From positions 186,001-250,000 of the forward strand of contig JAZDFC010000105.1 of the NCBI GenBank assembly GCA_043808235.1: DNA of 64,000 bases. The letters run 5' to 3'. This document shows positions 52,483 to 62,061 of the stretch, one piece after another. The notes under the pieces were generated by a model. It was given only the letters and a program-made list of their open reading frames with translations, did not search any database and was not told the DNA's origin. Numbering within the stretch: position 1 is the first letter of the stretch; the number at the start of each line of letters is the position of its first letter. The stretch is from JAZDFC01 sp043808235. Its GTDB lineage: Bacteria > Bacteroidota > Ignavibacteria > Ignavibacteriales > Melioribacteraceae. Position numbers and translations under genes: made by a program.

Positions 52483-53547
52483 ATGAAGTTTAAAACAAAA
52501 CATATAATTTGGAGCATAGTTTTTGCCATTGTAATTCTACTTCTCGGTAAAAAAATATTTTTTAACAGTGGCGGAGAGTCAGACACGCCTCAAAATCCGG
52601 GATCAAAAAAGATTTCGGTTAACGCCATAATTATTAAACCACAGGAACTACAAAACCGGATTTTTTCAAACGGTACACTCGTGAGTAACGAAGAAGTAGA
52701 AATCCGCAGCGAAATTACCGGTAAGATAATACACATATTTTTTGAAGAAGGAAGGCGCGTTAAAAAGAACGACCTGCTTGTTAAAATAAACGATGCCGAT
52801 CTTCAAGCCACTTTAAAGAAAAATAAAGCAAAAGAAACCCTTGCACACGAACAGGAATTCAGATATAAACAACTACTCGAAAAAAGTTTAACAAGTCAAC
52901 AGGAATACGAAGGCGCACTTAGTGAATTAAACGTAGTTCTGGCCGATATAGAATTTACGGAAGTGCAAATTGCCAAAACAGAAATACGGGCGCCATTCGA
53001 CGGCATTGTTGGACTGAGGTCGGTGAGTGTAGGGAGTTATATATCGCCACAAACAAAAATAGCTACACTTCAAAATACAAATCCGATTAAAGTAGATTTC
53101 TCTGTTCCACAAAAATATTTTGGATTGGTTAAAGAAGGAAAACAAATTACCGTACGGCTCCCGTCCGGTAAAAAGGATTTTTCGGGAAGGATTTACGCGG
53201 TAGAACCCAAAATTGATCTTATAACGAGATCCGTTCAGGCGCGCGCTTTAATTCCCAACAACAACGGCGAACTAACTCCGGGTGCATATGCCGAGATTGA
53301 TATTATTCTCGAAGAACTCAATAAAGCGATACTCGTTCCGACTGATGCAATTGTTCCCGATATTAACGGAGAAAAAGTTTTTGTATATAAAAGCGGGAAA
53401 GCAGTCCCGCAATATATTAAACCGGGAATTCGTGACGAGAATAACATTCAAATTATTTCGGGTTTGAATAGCGGTGATACGCTAATTGTTTCGGGCATCA
53501 TTCAGCTTCGTTCTAATTCACCGGTTATATTAAATTCTATTAATTAA
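52483..53547 (+). CDS. RND efflux periplasmic adaptor (membrane fusion protein)
   Basis: A 354 aa HlyD/AcrA-like adaptor: an N-terminal membrane anchor, barrel and lipoyl halves (SNGTLVSNEEVEIRSEITG and EIRAPFDGIVGLRSVSVGSY), a short hairpin (about 105-145), and a C-terminal barrel (AKVDFSVPQKYFG-type segment, GELTPGAYAEI). It bridges the inner-membrane pump that starts 30 bases downstream to an outer-membrane channel. No TolC-type gene is in this window. Confidence 0.92.
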   Translation: MKFKTKHIIWSIVFAIVILLLGKKIFFNSGGESDTPQNPGSKKISVNAIIIKPQELQNRIFSNGTLVSNEEVEIRSEITGKIIHIFFEEGRRVKKNDLLVKINDADLQATLKKNKAKETLAHEQEFRYKQLLEKSLTSQQEYEGALSELNVVLADIEFTEVQIAKTEIRAPFDGIVGLRSVSVGSYISPQTKIATLQNTNPIKVDFSVPQKYFGLVKEGKQITVRLPSGKKDFSGRIYAVEPKIDLITRSVQARALIPNNNGELTPGAYAEIDIILEELNKAILVPTDAIVPDINGEKVFVYKSGKAVPQYIKPGIRDENNIQIISGLNSGDTLIVSGIIQLRSNSPVILNSIN

Positions 53548-53577
53548 AATTCTTTGTAAATAGAAAAAAGTTTATTT

Positions 53578-56500
53578 ATGAGTTTATCATCTATTAGTAT
53601 CCGCAGACCGGTACTCGCAATAGTGATGGCGCTTGCAATTATCCTATTCGGAATTATCGGTTATACCTATCTCGGTATTCGCGAGTATCCAAGCATCGAT
53701 CCACCTATTATCACGGTATCAACAAGTTATACCGGTGCCAACGCCGATATAATCGAATCGCAAATAACAGAACCTCTCGAAGAACAGATAAACGGAATTG
53801 CAGGAATCAGATCGTTAACCTCTGTTAGTCGCGACGGACGAAGTTCGATCACCGTAGAATTTGATGTTACTGTTGATCTTGAAGCGGCAGCAAATGATGT
53901 TCGGGATAGAGTTTCACGCGCACAAAGGAATTTACCCCAGGATGCCGACCCGCCTACAGTTGCAAAAGCAGATGCCGATGCCGTTCCGATTGTATTTTTA
54001 AATGTTAACAGCGATAAACGTAATCTACTTGAATTATCGGACATTGCACAAAATATTTTTAAGGAACGTCTTCAAACAATTCCCGGTGTAAGCCAGGTTG
54101 CAATATGGGGAGAAAAAAGATACTCGATGCGATTGTGGATGGATCCCGCCAAACTTGCAGCATATAATGTAACAGCTATTGATATTCGAAGCGCATTGAA
54201 CCGTGAAAACATAGAACTTCCTACCGGGAAAATTGAAGGAAGGAATACAGAATTAACAATTAGAACATTGGGAAGATTAACAACTCCCGAAGAATTTGAT
54301 AACCTTGTTATTAAAGAATCCGGCGGCATTCTTGTACGATTTAAAGATGTTGGACAGGCAGAACTATATCCCGAAAACGACAAATCGATTTTACGACGCG
54401 ATGGTATACCGATGGTTGGTGTAGTGTTGATACCCCAACCGGGATCAAATTATATAAATATTGCAGATGAATTTTACCGCCGGGTCGATCAAATTAAAAA
54501 AGATTTACCTGCCGATATTGGAGTTGGAATTGGCTTCGATGTAACGACATATATCCGCCGCTCAATTTCCGAAGTAAAGGAAACAATATTCATTGCGTTT
54601 GGTCTTGTTATATTAATTATATTTTTATTCCTACGCGATTGGCGTACAACAATGATCCCGATTATTGCTATTCCGGTTTCGCTCGTTGGAACATTTTTTA
54701 TAATGTATCTCGCAGGTTTCTCAATAAATGTTTTAACTCTACTCGGGTTGGTGTTAGCAATTGGAATTGTGGTGGACGATGCAATTGTTGTCCTCGAAAA
54801 TATCTATCGGAAAATTGAAAGCGGGATGAATTCCGTTGAAGCCGGTATTAAAGGCACATCTGAAATTTTCTTTGCAGTTATCTCTACTACTGTTACTCTT
54901 GCTGCGGTATTTCTTCCCATTATGTTTTTGGAAGGAATAACCGGAAGATTATTCGTTGAGTTTGGAGTTGTTATTGCAGGTGCGGTTGTTATATCGGCAT
55001 TTGTTGCATTAACGCTTACTCCTATGCTTACATCGCGAATTTTAAGATCGAAAGAAAAGCACAGTTGGTTCTATCATAAAACCGAACCGTTTTTTAAATG
55101 GCTCGAAAGAAGCTATCAAAATCTTTTAAATTCTTTTATGAGGAAAAGATGGCTGGCATTTGTAATAATGATTATTTCTTTGGGTGCTATCGGTTTTATT
55201 GGAAACAGTCTTCAATCCGAACTTGCACCAATTGAAGATAGGGGAGAAATCCGTGTACAATCAACTATGCCCGAAGGAACTTCTTTCGAAGTGATGGATA
55301 GATATGTTCTTCGTATGGGAGAAGTGCTTGCCGACTCAATCAAAGAAACCGAAGCGTCTATTTCATTAACCGGCGGAGGCGGAGGTTCGAGCGGGGCAAA
55401 CAACGGATTTGTACGGTTGACTTTAACCGACGCACAAACTCGAAAAAGATCGCAGCAGGAAATAGCAGACGAAATGACAAAAATTGCAAATCAACTTAAT
55501 GATGCGCGATCGTTTGTAATTCAAAGTCAATCGATATCAACAAGACGGGGCGGACTGCCGGTGCAGTATGTAATTCAAGCGCCGAACTTCAATAAGCTCA
55601 GAGCCATAGTTCCCAAATTTTTAGATGAAGCCCAGGATGATGCTACCTTTGGAAATGTTGATGTTAATTTAAAACTGAATAAACCCGAAATAGTTGTTGA
55701 CATTAATCGTACGAAAGCCCGTGAAATGGGTGTTTCCACCATGGATATTGCGCAGACACTACAGCTCGCTTACAGCGGTCAACGGTTTGGTTTTTTTATA
55801 ATGAACGGAAAGCAATACCAGGTGATAGGACAGGTATATAAAAAGGATATGGATAAACCCATCGATCTGTCTTCGTTGTATGTACGCAGCAGCAAGGGAC
55901 AATTAATTCAACTTGACAATCTTGTTACGTTACGAGAAACAAGCAGTCCCCCGCAGCTTTATCGATTCAACAGGTACGTAAGTGCTACGGTATCAGCAAG
56001 CCTGGCACCGGGAAAAACAATAAATGATGGAATAAAGGCGATGGACAAAATCGCTGCAAAAGTTTTGGATGATACCTATTCAACCGCGCTCGAAGGTGCT
56101 TCGAAAGATTTTGTTGAAAGCTCATCGAGTTTAGTGTTTACCTTCCTGCTGGCAATCGTTTTAATTTACCTAACACTCGCGGCGCAGTTCGAAAGTTTCC
56201 GCGATCCGTTTATTATCATGTTCACTGTTCCACTCGCAATTGCCGGTGCGGTTTTCTCGCTTTGGTATTTCAATCAAACGCTGAACATCTTCAGCGAGAT
56301 AGGGCAAATTATGTTGATTGGTCTCGTTACAAAAAACGGAATACTAATCGTTGAATTTGCCAACCAGAAAAAAGCGCAGGGATTAAGTGTTGTGGATGCA
56401 GTCCGGGAAGCAGCCCGATTAAGATTGCGTCCTATTTTAATGACGAGCCTTTCAACAATTCTTGGGGCATTACCAATTGCACTTGCGCTCGGTGCCGGAT

Positions 56501-56673
56501 CGGAAAGCCGCGCTTCAATGGGCATTGCGGTTATCGGCGGATTAATCTTTTCTACAATTTTAACATTGTTTGTTGTGCCGGCTATTTACTCGTATTTCTC
56601 TGAGAAGACAAAATCGGTTAGCAACGTAACAGCAGACGAATTAGAAAATCGTTCACTCGATTCAGAACATTGA
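53578..56673 (+). CDS. RND efflux pump permease (AcrB/MexB-like)
   Basis: A 1031 aa HAE1-type RND transporter with the 12-helix plan: SLSSISIRRPVLAIVMALAI at the start, the proton-relay aspartates in GIVVDDAIVVLENI (helix 4), two large periplasmic loops, and GLVTKNGILIVEFAN with GAGSESRASMGIAVIGG at the end. It exports hydrophobic compounds such as drugs or bile-like agents using the proton gradient. The adaptor gene is directly upstream, so it is one operon. Confidence 0.95.
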   Translation: MSLSSISIRRPVLAIVMALAIILFGIIGYTYLGIREYPSIDPPIITVSTSYTGANADIIESQITEPLEEQINGIAGIRSLTSVSRDGRSSITVEFDVTVDLEAAANDVRDRVSRAQRNLPQDADPPTVAKADADAVPIVFLNVNSDKRNLLELSDIAQNIFKERLQTIPGVSQVAIWGEKRYSMRLWMDPAKLAAYNVTAIDIRSALNRENIELPTGKIEGRNTELTIRTLGRLTTPEEFDNLVIKESGGILVRFKDVGQAELYPENDKSILRRDGIPMVGVVLIPQPGSNYINIADEFYRRVDQIKKDLPADIGVGIGFDVTTYIRRSISEVKETIFIAFGLVILIIFLFLRDWRTTMIPIIAIPVSLVGTFFIMYLAGFSINVLTLLGLVLAIGIVVDDAIVVLENIYRKIESGMNSVEAGIKGTSEIFFAVISTTVTLAAVFLPIMFLEGITGRLFVEFGVVIAGAVVISAFVALTLTPMLTSRILRSKEKHSWFYHKTEPFFKWLERSYQNLLNSFMRKRWLAFVIMIISLGAIGFIGNSLQSELAPIEDRGEIRVQSTMPEGTSFEVMDRYVLRMGEVLADSIKETEASISLTGGGGGSSGANNGFVRLTLTDAQTRKRSQQEIADEMTKIANQLNDARSFVIQSQSISTRRGGLPVQYVIQAPNFNKLRAIVPKFLDEAQDDATFGNVDVNLKLNKPEIVVDINRTKAREMGVSTMDIAQTLQLAYSGQRFGFFIMNGKQYQVIGQVYKKDMDKPIDLSSLYVRSSKGQLIQLDNLVTLRETSSPPQLYRFNRYVSATVSASLAPGKTINDGIKAMDKIAAKVLDDTYSTALEGASKDFVESSSSLVFTFLLAIVLIYLTLAAQFESFRDPFIIMFTVPLAIAGAVFSLWYFNQTLNIFSEIGQIMLIGLVTKNGILIVEFANQKKAQGLSVVDAVREAARLRLRPILMTSLSTILGALPIALALGAGSESRASMGIAVIGGLIFSTILTLFVVPAIYSYFSEKTKSVSNVTADELENRSLDSEH

Positions 56674-56700
56674 AATAATGTTTTACAGCAGGACACTAAT

Positions 56701-56724
56701 CAGTCACGGTGTGGACCGTGACTG
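56701..56724. repeat. 9-bp inverted repeat after the efflux operon
   Basis: CAGTCACGG, loop TGTGGA, CCGTGACTG is an exact hairpin but has no T-run after it. It could be part of a factor-dependent terminator. Confidence 0.45.
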
Positions 56725-56856
56725 CCAGGTAAAGTCCCGCCCTGATTTTCCGGCCTGTATTGATGATAAAGTGATTGAAAAACACCGAGAATATCACTAT
56801 GTTCATCACCCTAATTATAAAATATAAATCAATCCTATTCAATTTGCTGAGGTTCT

Positions 56857-59800
56857 ATGAAAAACATCAAATTACTATTGATTCTAATTCTGCTTCTTAC
56901 CTCAAATAATCTTTTTTCGCAATGGCAAAAACTAACTCAAAGACTTCAAGACAAACTCAGTATAACAGAGCAAACGCAATTTATCAAAGCCCTTGTTGTA
57001 CTGGATGATCAGGTTGACATCGAATCAATGGATAGTCGGTTTTATAGCGAAAAAGCTTCGATTGAAAGAAGAACTTATGAGGTAATTACCGCATTAAAAG
57101 AAAAAGCGGAAAGAACCCAGCAAAGTTTGAGATCTTTCCTTTTCCAGAAGACCACTGAGGAACTGATAGATTATAATCCTTTGTGGATAGTAAATGCTAT
57201 AGTAATTGAAGCCACACCCGGTGTGATTTATCAATTAGTTTCTTTTGGTGAGGTTGGTTTTATTGATTTTGATGCTGTTCTTGAATACGACAGACCTATT
57301 TTTAGCGATACTGATCCGACGGCAAACCGCACATTAGCCCAGGTTGAACCAGGATTAAAAATCATCAATGCAGATAAATTATGGGCGCTTGGAATTACCG
57401 GTAACGGACGAATTGTAATGGGAATGGATACCGGTGTTGATGGCAATCATCCGGCTTTAAATTATAAATGGCGAGGAACGCATGTACCTCAGGAACAGGC
57501 ATGGTTTGATACGTATTCAACAACAACTTTCCCGGCAGATTGCGATGGCCATGGTACGCACACTATGGGAACTATGACGGGTCTTTCACCGGCTGGAGAT
57601 ACTATCGGTGTTGCTATCGGAGCTGAGTGGATTGCAGCACGTACAATTTGTACAAGTCCGCATACTTCAAATTCGATGGCGGCATTTCAATGGGCAATGG
57701 ATCCCGACGAAAATCCAAATACTATAAGCGATATGCCGGATGCTATCAATAATAGCTGGTACGATCCGAATACCGTTAATGAATGTTCAGGCGCATGGAA
57801 ACAAACTTTTGACGCAGTTGAAGCTGTAGGAATTGCCGTTGTATTCTCGGCAGGTAACAGCGGGCCTACAACCTCAAGTATTACTATGCCGAAAAATATA
57901 AACACGGACGAAGTTGATGTTTTTGCAACCGGAGCTATAAACGGCAGTTCATATCTTTCCGGTAGCACTGATCCTATCGCCTCGTTTTCGAGTAGAGGAC
58001 CATCAGATTGCGGTGGAACAGGATCGCTTTTAATTAAACCGGAGGCTTGTGCCCCTGGTGTTAATATTAGATCCTCTGTACCGGGCGGCGGTTACGATGG
58101 GACTTATCAGGGTACATCAATGGCATCGCCACACGTAACCGGCGCAATAGCCCTGTTAAAGCAATACGCGCCTCAATTAACCGGCAAACAAATTAAAATG
58201 GCTTTATACAATACCGCTAAAGATTTAGGCGCGGTTGGAGAAGACAATAATTATGGGAAGGGATTAATAGATGTTTATGCGGCTTTTCAAACTCTTGGAA
58301 TTCCCGACCAGACACCTCCAACCCAAATTACAGATTTAGCTATTTCGGATATAACATCAAACGGACTTAAACTTACCTGGACTGCGCCTGATGATACATC
58401 GATGGGCGGAGTTGTACATTATGATATTAGATATTCCACCACAACAATTACAGACAGCGCTTCCTTCTATAGTGCAACCGAATTAGCATTCGGGGCGCCT
58501 CCGGCTGCCGCAGGCACTGCGGAAAATTTAAATGTGGACGAATTAGATTTTTCAACTCCATATTATTTTGCTATCCGGTCAAGTGATACATGGGGTAATT
58601 GGTCATTAATTTCCAATGTTCCAACTGATGAAACTCTCGATGCCCCGGTTATTTTGGTTGACCCGGCAACAATGCACCAGACACTTCCCGTGAATGTTAT
58701 TTATACGGATTCGGTCGTTGTCTCGAATACCTCGGTTAATCCATCGACACTTAGTTTTGACGTTGAATTAGCAAATAATACCTTCCCAACAAATTCGGTT
58801 GAGGTAAGTCTTGTTCCAATCAAAAGCCAAAATCCTCTTGAACTTACGAATGATAAAGATAAAGACATTGTGGGCGGTGGGCAGGCAATTGAAGGTTCAG
58901 GCGGTCCCGACGATTTTGGATACAGGTGGATTGATAGCGATGATCCCAATGGACCCTCCTTTGTTTGGAACGATATTTCCTCTACCGGCACGCCGGTTAG
59001 TTTCTCCAACGGTACACTCGATGATGGTTGGACAAATGCTATTCCACTTGGATTTAGTTTTAAGTATTATGGAAATCTTTATTCGAGCATTTATATATCC
59101 ACAAATGGAATTGTCTCGCTCACAGCGCTGACTACTTCTTATACCGCCAATGCAGCGATACCCACTACAGCGGCGCCCAACAATGTTATTTTCCCGTTCT
59201 GGGATGATCTTGAAGGAAGAACACAGGGCACCGTTCACTACCAACAAATTGGTAGTAAGTTTTATATTCAATTCACAAATTGGCAAAAATATACTTCCAG
59301 TGGCGGAACAGGTTCGCTAACTTTTCAGATTGAGCTGACAAATACCGGTAAAATAATGCTTTACTATCAAAATATGGTTGGAACTCTCAACAGCGCTACG
59401 GTAGGAATTGAAAATGCTGCGGGCGATGACGGATTGCAAATTGCGTACAATGCAACCTATATTAAAAATGACCTTGCTATACAAATTGCATCTGAACCGG
59501 ATTGGCTCCAGACTAATTACCCATCGGGATTGCTGTATAATGGCAATTCCGCAGCGATTGAATTAAACTTTAACACAACAGATCTTCCCGACGGCGAATA
59601 TTCTATGGATTTAATAATTATCAGTAACGACCCGGTTCATCCATCTGTTACTGTGCCGGTAACTATGACTGTTGGCGTACCCGATGTAATTCCTCCATTT
59701 GCGATAACTGATTTATCTGTTACATCTACAACATCTTCATCTGCCACATTGGAATGGACTGCACCGTCAGATAATCCAACAGGCAATGTAAGTGATTATG

Positions 59801-61968
59801 ATATTCGTTACTCGGAAAATCCAATCGCCAACACCACTGATTTTAATAATGCTACTCAGGCTGCATATTCCGGAACACCGGCCGTCGCGGGTAGTGCAGA
59901 ATCATTCGAAGTAAACGGTCTCGATCCTAATACACACTATTATTTTGCTATCGTTTCATCCGATCTTTCAAACAATACATCCGATTTATCTAATGTAGCT
60001 GAAGGAACCACTCAAGAGCCGGGTCCATCACCATGGTCGATGGAATTGCTTATTACAGACAATGGCGGTGGAGTAGAAGAATCCAAATCTTTAATATTTG
60101 GACAGGATCCTACTGCGACAGATGGAATAGATGCATTGTTGGGTGAAAACCAGTTGCCGCCTATACCTCCAGCAGGAAATTACGACATACGGTTTGTTCT
60201 TCCATCAAATATATGGTCAATGGTTGATTTTAGAAATTCGGATAGTACTTCAATTAGATGGCAGCTTAATTTTCAACCGGGAGCGGGCGGTTACCCCATA
60301 ACATTCACGTGGGACTCAACCGGATTCCCATCCGGAACATTCTTTCTTACAGATATTGCCGGCGGTGTACTTATAAATATAGACATGAAAACCACTGATT
60401 CGTATACGCTTACAAATACCGGTATCAGTTCTTTATTTATTCAATATGAAGCAGGCTCAACATTGAATATGCGTTTAGATGTAAACGCAGGATGGAATAT
60501 AGTATCGGTTCCTTTGCGATGTGCATTTATGGCAGCCGATTCATTATTCGCAAATGCTGTGTCCGATGCCTTCTCATACAACGGCGCTTATACGGCAGCT
60601 TCGGATTTGGAAACCGGTGTTGGTTATTGGTTAAAATTTGCCGCGGATGAATCAATCGATTTTTCCGGCGCTCCTGTAGATCACAATATTCCTGTCGCGG
60701 CTGGTTGGAATATTATTGGTCCGTTCCATGAACCGGTTCCTATAGCGAATATTACAACGGATCCGGCCGGAATAATTCAATCCGACTTTTTTGAATATGA
60801 TGGTTCATATATTGCCGCCGACACTTTGCAAGCCGGAAAAGGTTATTGGATCAAAGTGAGCGATGCGGGCGAGTTGATACTTAATGTTGTGAAGAAAGGT
60901 GCTATTTCAAAATCGCAGCAATCATCTAATCAAATTTTAATTTCCCTTGTTGAAATACCTATTATTGCCTCCGACGGCATTAGCGAATTTAATATTAATC
61001 TTTTAGCCGGAATTGATCCTGCGGCAACAAACGGAATTGATGAATCGTTTATCGAACGACTTCTTCCACCCGCAGCCCCGGGTTTCGATGCAAGATTTAT
61101 AATTACCGGGCAATCCAACAATTTTGAATCATACAGGGATATTAAACAAGGTGGAGAGAATGCTTCGGAAGATTTTGTGTACAAATTAAATTACAAGTTG
61201 GAATCCGGGTCAAAAGGATTGACATTAAACTTTTCCGTCCCCGCGGGAGTCTCGATGAATATCAAAGACTTGACTGGAGGCTCGTTAATCGATCAGACAT
61301 TTGATGCTGGAATCGGAAAGTTTTTTGATCCTTTAACCGCCGGAATGAACGGATTAAAGATAACATTAACTTACAATGGTTCACAAATTCCGGTTGAGCT
61401 GACATCATTTGCAGCAGTATGTGAAGGAGCCGATGTTGTGCTATCATGGAAAACTTTAACTGAAATGAACAATAAAGGATTTGATGTTGAACGAAAAGGA
61501 GAAGACAACGAGTGGTCAAAGGTTGGTTATGTGGAAGGAAAAGGAACAACCATGGATGAAAGCGAATATCGATTTACTGATAAACTTGTAAATGCCGGAG
61601 GAAAAGAAATTTTTTACCGGCTAAGACAAATTGATATTAATGGAACAACCAACTACAGCGAAGAAATAAAGGTTGAGATTCTTCCGCAACAATATGTATT
61701 GGAACAAAACTATCCCAATCCGTTTAATCCCAACACAACTATTAAATATGCAATACCATACGAAAGCAAGGTTAAGTTGGAAGTATACAATACACTGGCG
61801 CAAAAAGTATCAACACTTGTAAATGAAAATCAAAGCGCCGGTTTTTATGAAGTGAAGTTCAATGCAATGGATTTATCTTCCGGCATTTACTTCTATATTT
61901 TAACTGCTGAACCGTCGAACAAATCTAAGGATTTCAAAACAGTTCGAAAGATGGTACTCGTCAAATAA
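56857..61968 (+). CDS. T9SS-exported subtilisin-like protease, 1703 aa
   Basis: The signal peptide (MKNIKLLLILILLLTSNNLF) is followed by an inhibitor-like propeptide and an S8 domain (about 165-480) with Asp191 (MGMDTGVDG), His232 (DGHGTHTMG) and Ser421 (GTSMASPHVTGA). Then come two fibronectin type III domains (about 490-590 and 945-1045), between them a nidogen-like beta domain (WIDSDDPNGPSF to GLQIAYN), later two copies of an A-G-W-N-I-(V/I) repeat module (about 1200-1345), and the T9SS tail (LEQNYPNPFNPNTTIKYAI, SGIYFYIL, VRKMVLVK). An exported protein-degrading enzyme is well supported. Confidence 0.94.
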   Translation: MKNIKLLLILILLLTSNNLFSQWQKLTQRLQDKLSITEQTQFIKALVVLDDQVDIESMDSRFYSEKASIERRTYEVITALKEKAERTQQSLRSFLFQKTTEELIDYNPLWIVNAIVIEATPGVIYQLVSFGEVGFIDFDAVLEYDRPIFSDTDPTANRTLAQVEPGLKIINADKLWALGITGNGRIVMGMDTGVDGNHPALNYKWRGTHVPQEQAWFDTYSTTTFPADCDGHGTHTMGTMTGLSPAGDTIGVAIGAEWIAARTICTSPHTSNSMAAFQWAMDPDENPNTISDMPDAINNSWYDPNTVNECSGAWKQTFDAVEAVGIAVVFSAGNSGPTTSSITMPKNINTDEVDVFATGAINGSSYLSGSTDPIASFSSRGPSDCGGTGSLLIKPEACAPGVNIRSSVPGGGYDGTYQGTSMASPHVTGAIALLKQYAPQLTGKQIKMALYNTAKDLGAVGEDNNYGKGLIDVYAAFQTLGIPDQTPPTQITDLAISDITSNGLKLTWTAPDDTSMGGVVHYDIRYSTTTITDSASFYSATELAFGAPPAAAGTAENLNVDELDFSTPYYFAIRSSDTWGNWSLISNVPTDETLDAPVILVDPATMHQTLPVNVIYTDSVVVSNTSVNPSTLSFDVELANNTFPTNSVEVSLVPIKSQNPLELTNDKDKDIVGGGQAIEGSGGPDDFGYRWIDSDDPNGPSFVWNDISSTGTPVSFSNGTLDDGWTNAIPLGFSFKYYGNLYSSIYISTNGIVSLTALTTSYTANAAIPTTAAPNNVIFPFWDDLEGRTQGTVHYQQIGSKFYIQFTNWQKYTSSGGTGSLTFQIELTNTGKIMLYYQNMVGTLNSATVGIENAAGDDGLQIAYNATYIKNDLAIQIASEPDWLQTNYPSGLLYNGNSAAIELNFNTTDLPDGEYSMDLIIISNDPVHPSVTVPVTMTVGVPDVIPPFAITDLSVTSTTSSSATLEWTAPSDNPTGNVSDYDIRYSENPIANTTDFNNATQAAYSGTPAVAGSAESFEVNGLDPNTHYYFAIVSSDLSNNTSDLSNVAEGTTQEPGPSPWSMELLITDNGGGVEESKSLIFGQDPTATDGIDALLGENQLPPIPPAGNYDIRFVLPSNIWSMVDFRNSDSTSIRWQLNFQPGAGGYPITFTWDSTGFPSGTFFLTDIAGGVLINIDMKTTDSYTLTNTGISSLFIQYEAGSTLNMRLDVNAGWNIVSVPLRCAFMAADSLFANAVSDAFSYNGAYTAASDLETGVGYWLKFAADESIDFSGAPVDHNIPVAAGWNIIGPFHEPVPIANITTDPAGIIQSDFFEYDGSYIAADTLQAGKGYWIKVSDAGELILNVVKKGAISKSQQSSNQILISLVEIPIIASDGISEFNINLLAGIDPAATNGIDESFIERLLPPAAPGFDARFIITGQSNNFESYRDIKQGGENASEDFVYKLNYKLESGSKGLTLNFSVPAGVSMNIKDLTGGSLIDQTFDAGIGKFFDPLTAGMNGLKITLTYNGSQIPVELTSFAAVCEGADVVLSWKTLTEMNNKGFDVERKGEDNEWSKVGYVEGKGTTMDESEYRFTDKLVNAGGKEIFYRLRQIDINGTTNYSEEIKVEILPQQYVLEQNYPNPFNPNTTIKYAIPYESKVKLEVYNTLAQKVSTLVNENQSAGFYEVKFNAMDLSSGIYFYILTAEPSNKSKDFKTVRKMVLVK

Positions 61969-61998
61969 TTTAATAGCAAAGTCTATTTATGTAAAAAC

Positions 61999-62028
61999 AG
62001 AAAGGGGATTCGCATGAATCCCCTTTCT
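61999..62028. terminator. bidirectional terminator
   Basis: A perfect 13-bp stem (AGAAAGGGGATTC with GAATCCCCTTTCT) around GCAT lies between two convergent genes. A T-run (TTTTT) follows it on the minus strand, and a weaker TCTTC follows on the plus strand. Confidence 0.85.
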
Positions 62029-62061
62029 TCATTAATATAAAATTGTTGTCTCGCTGATTTA

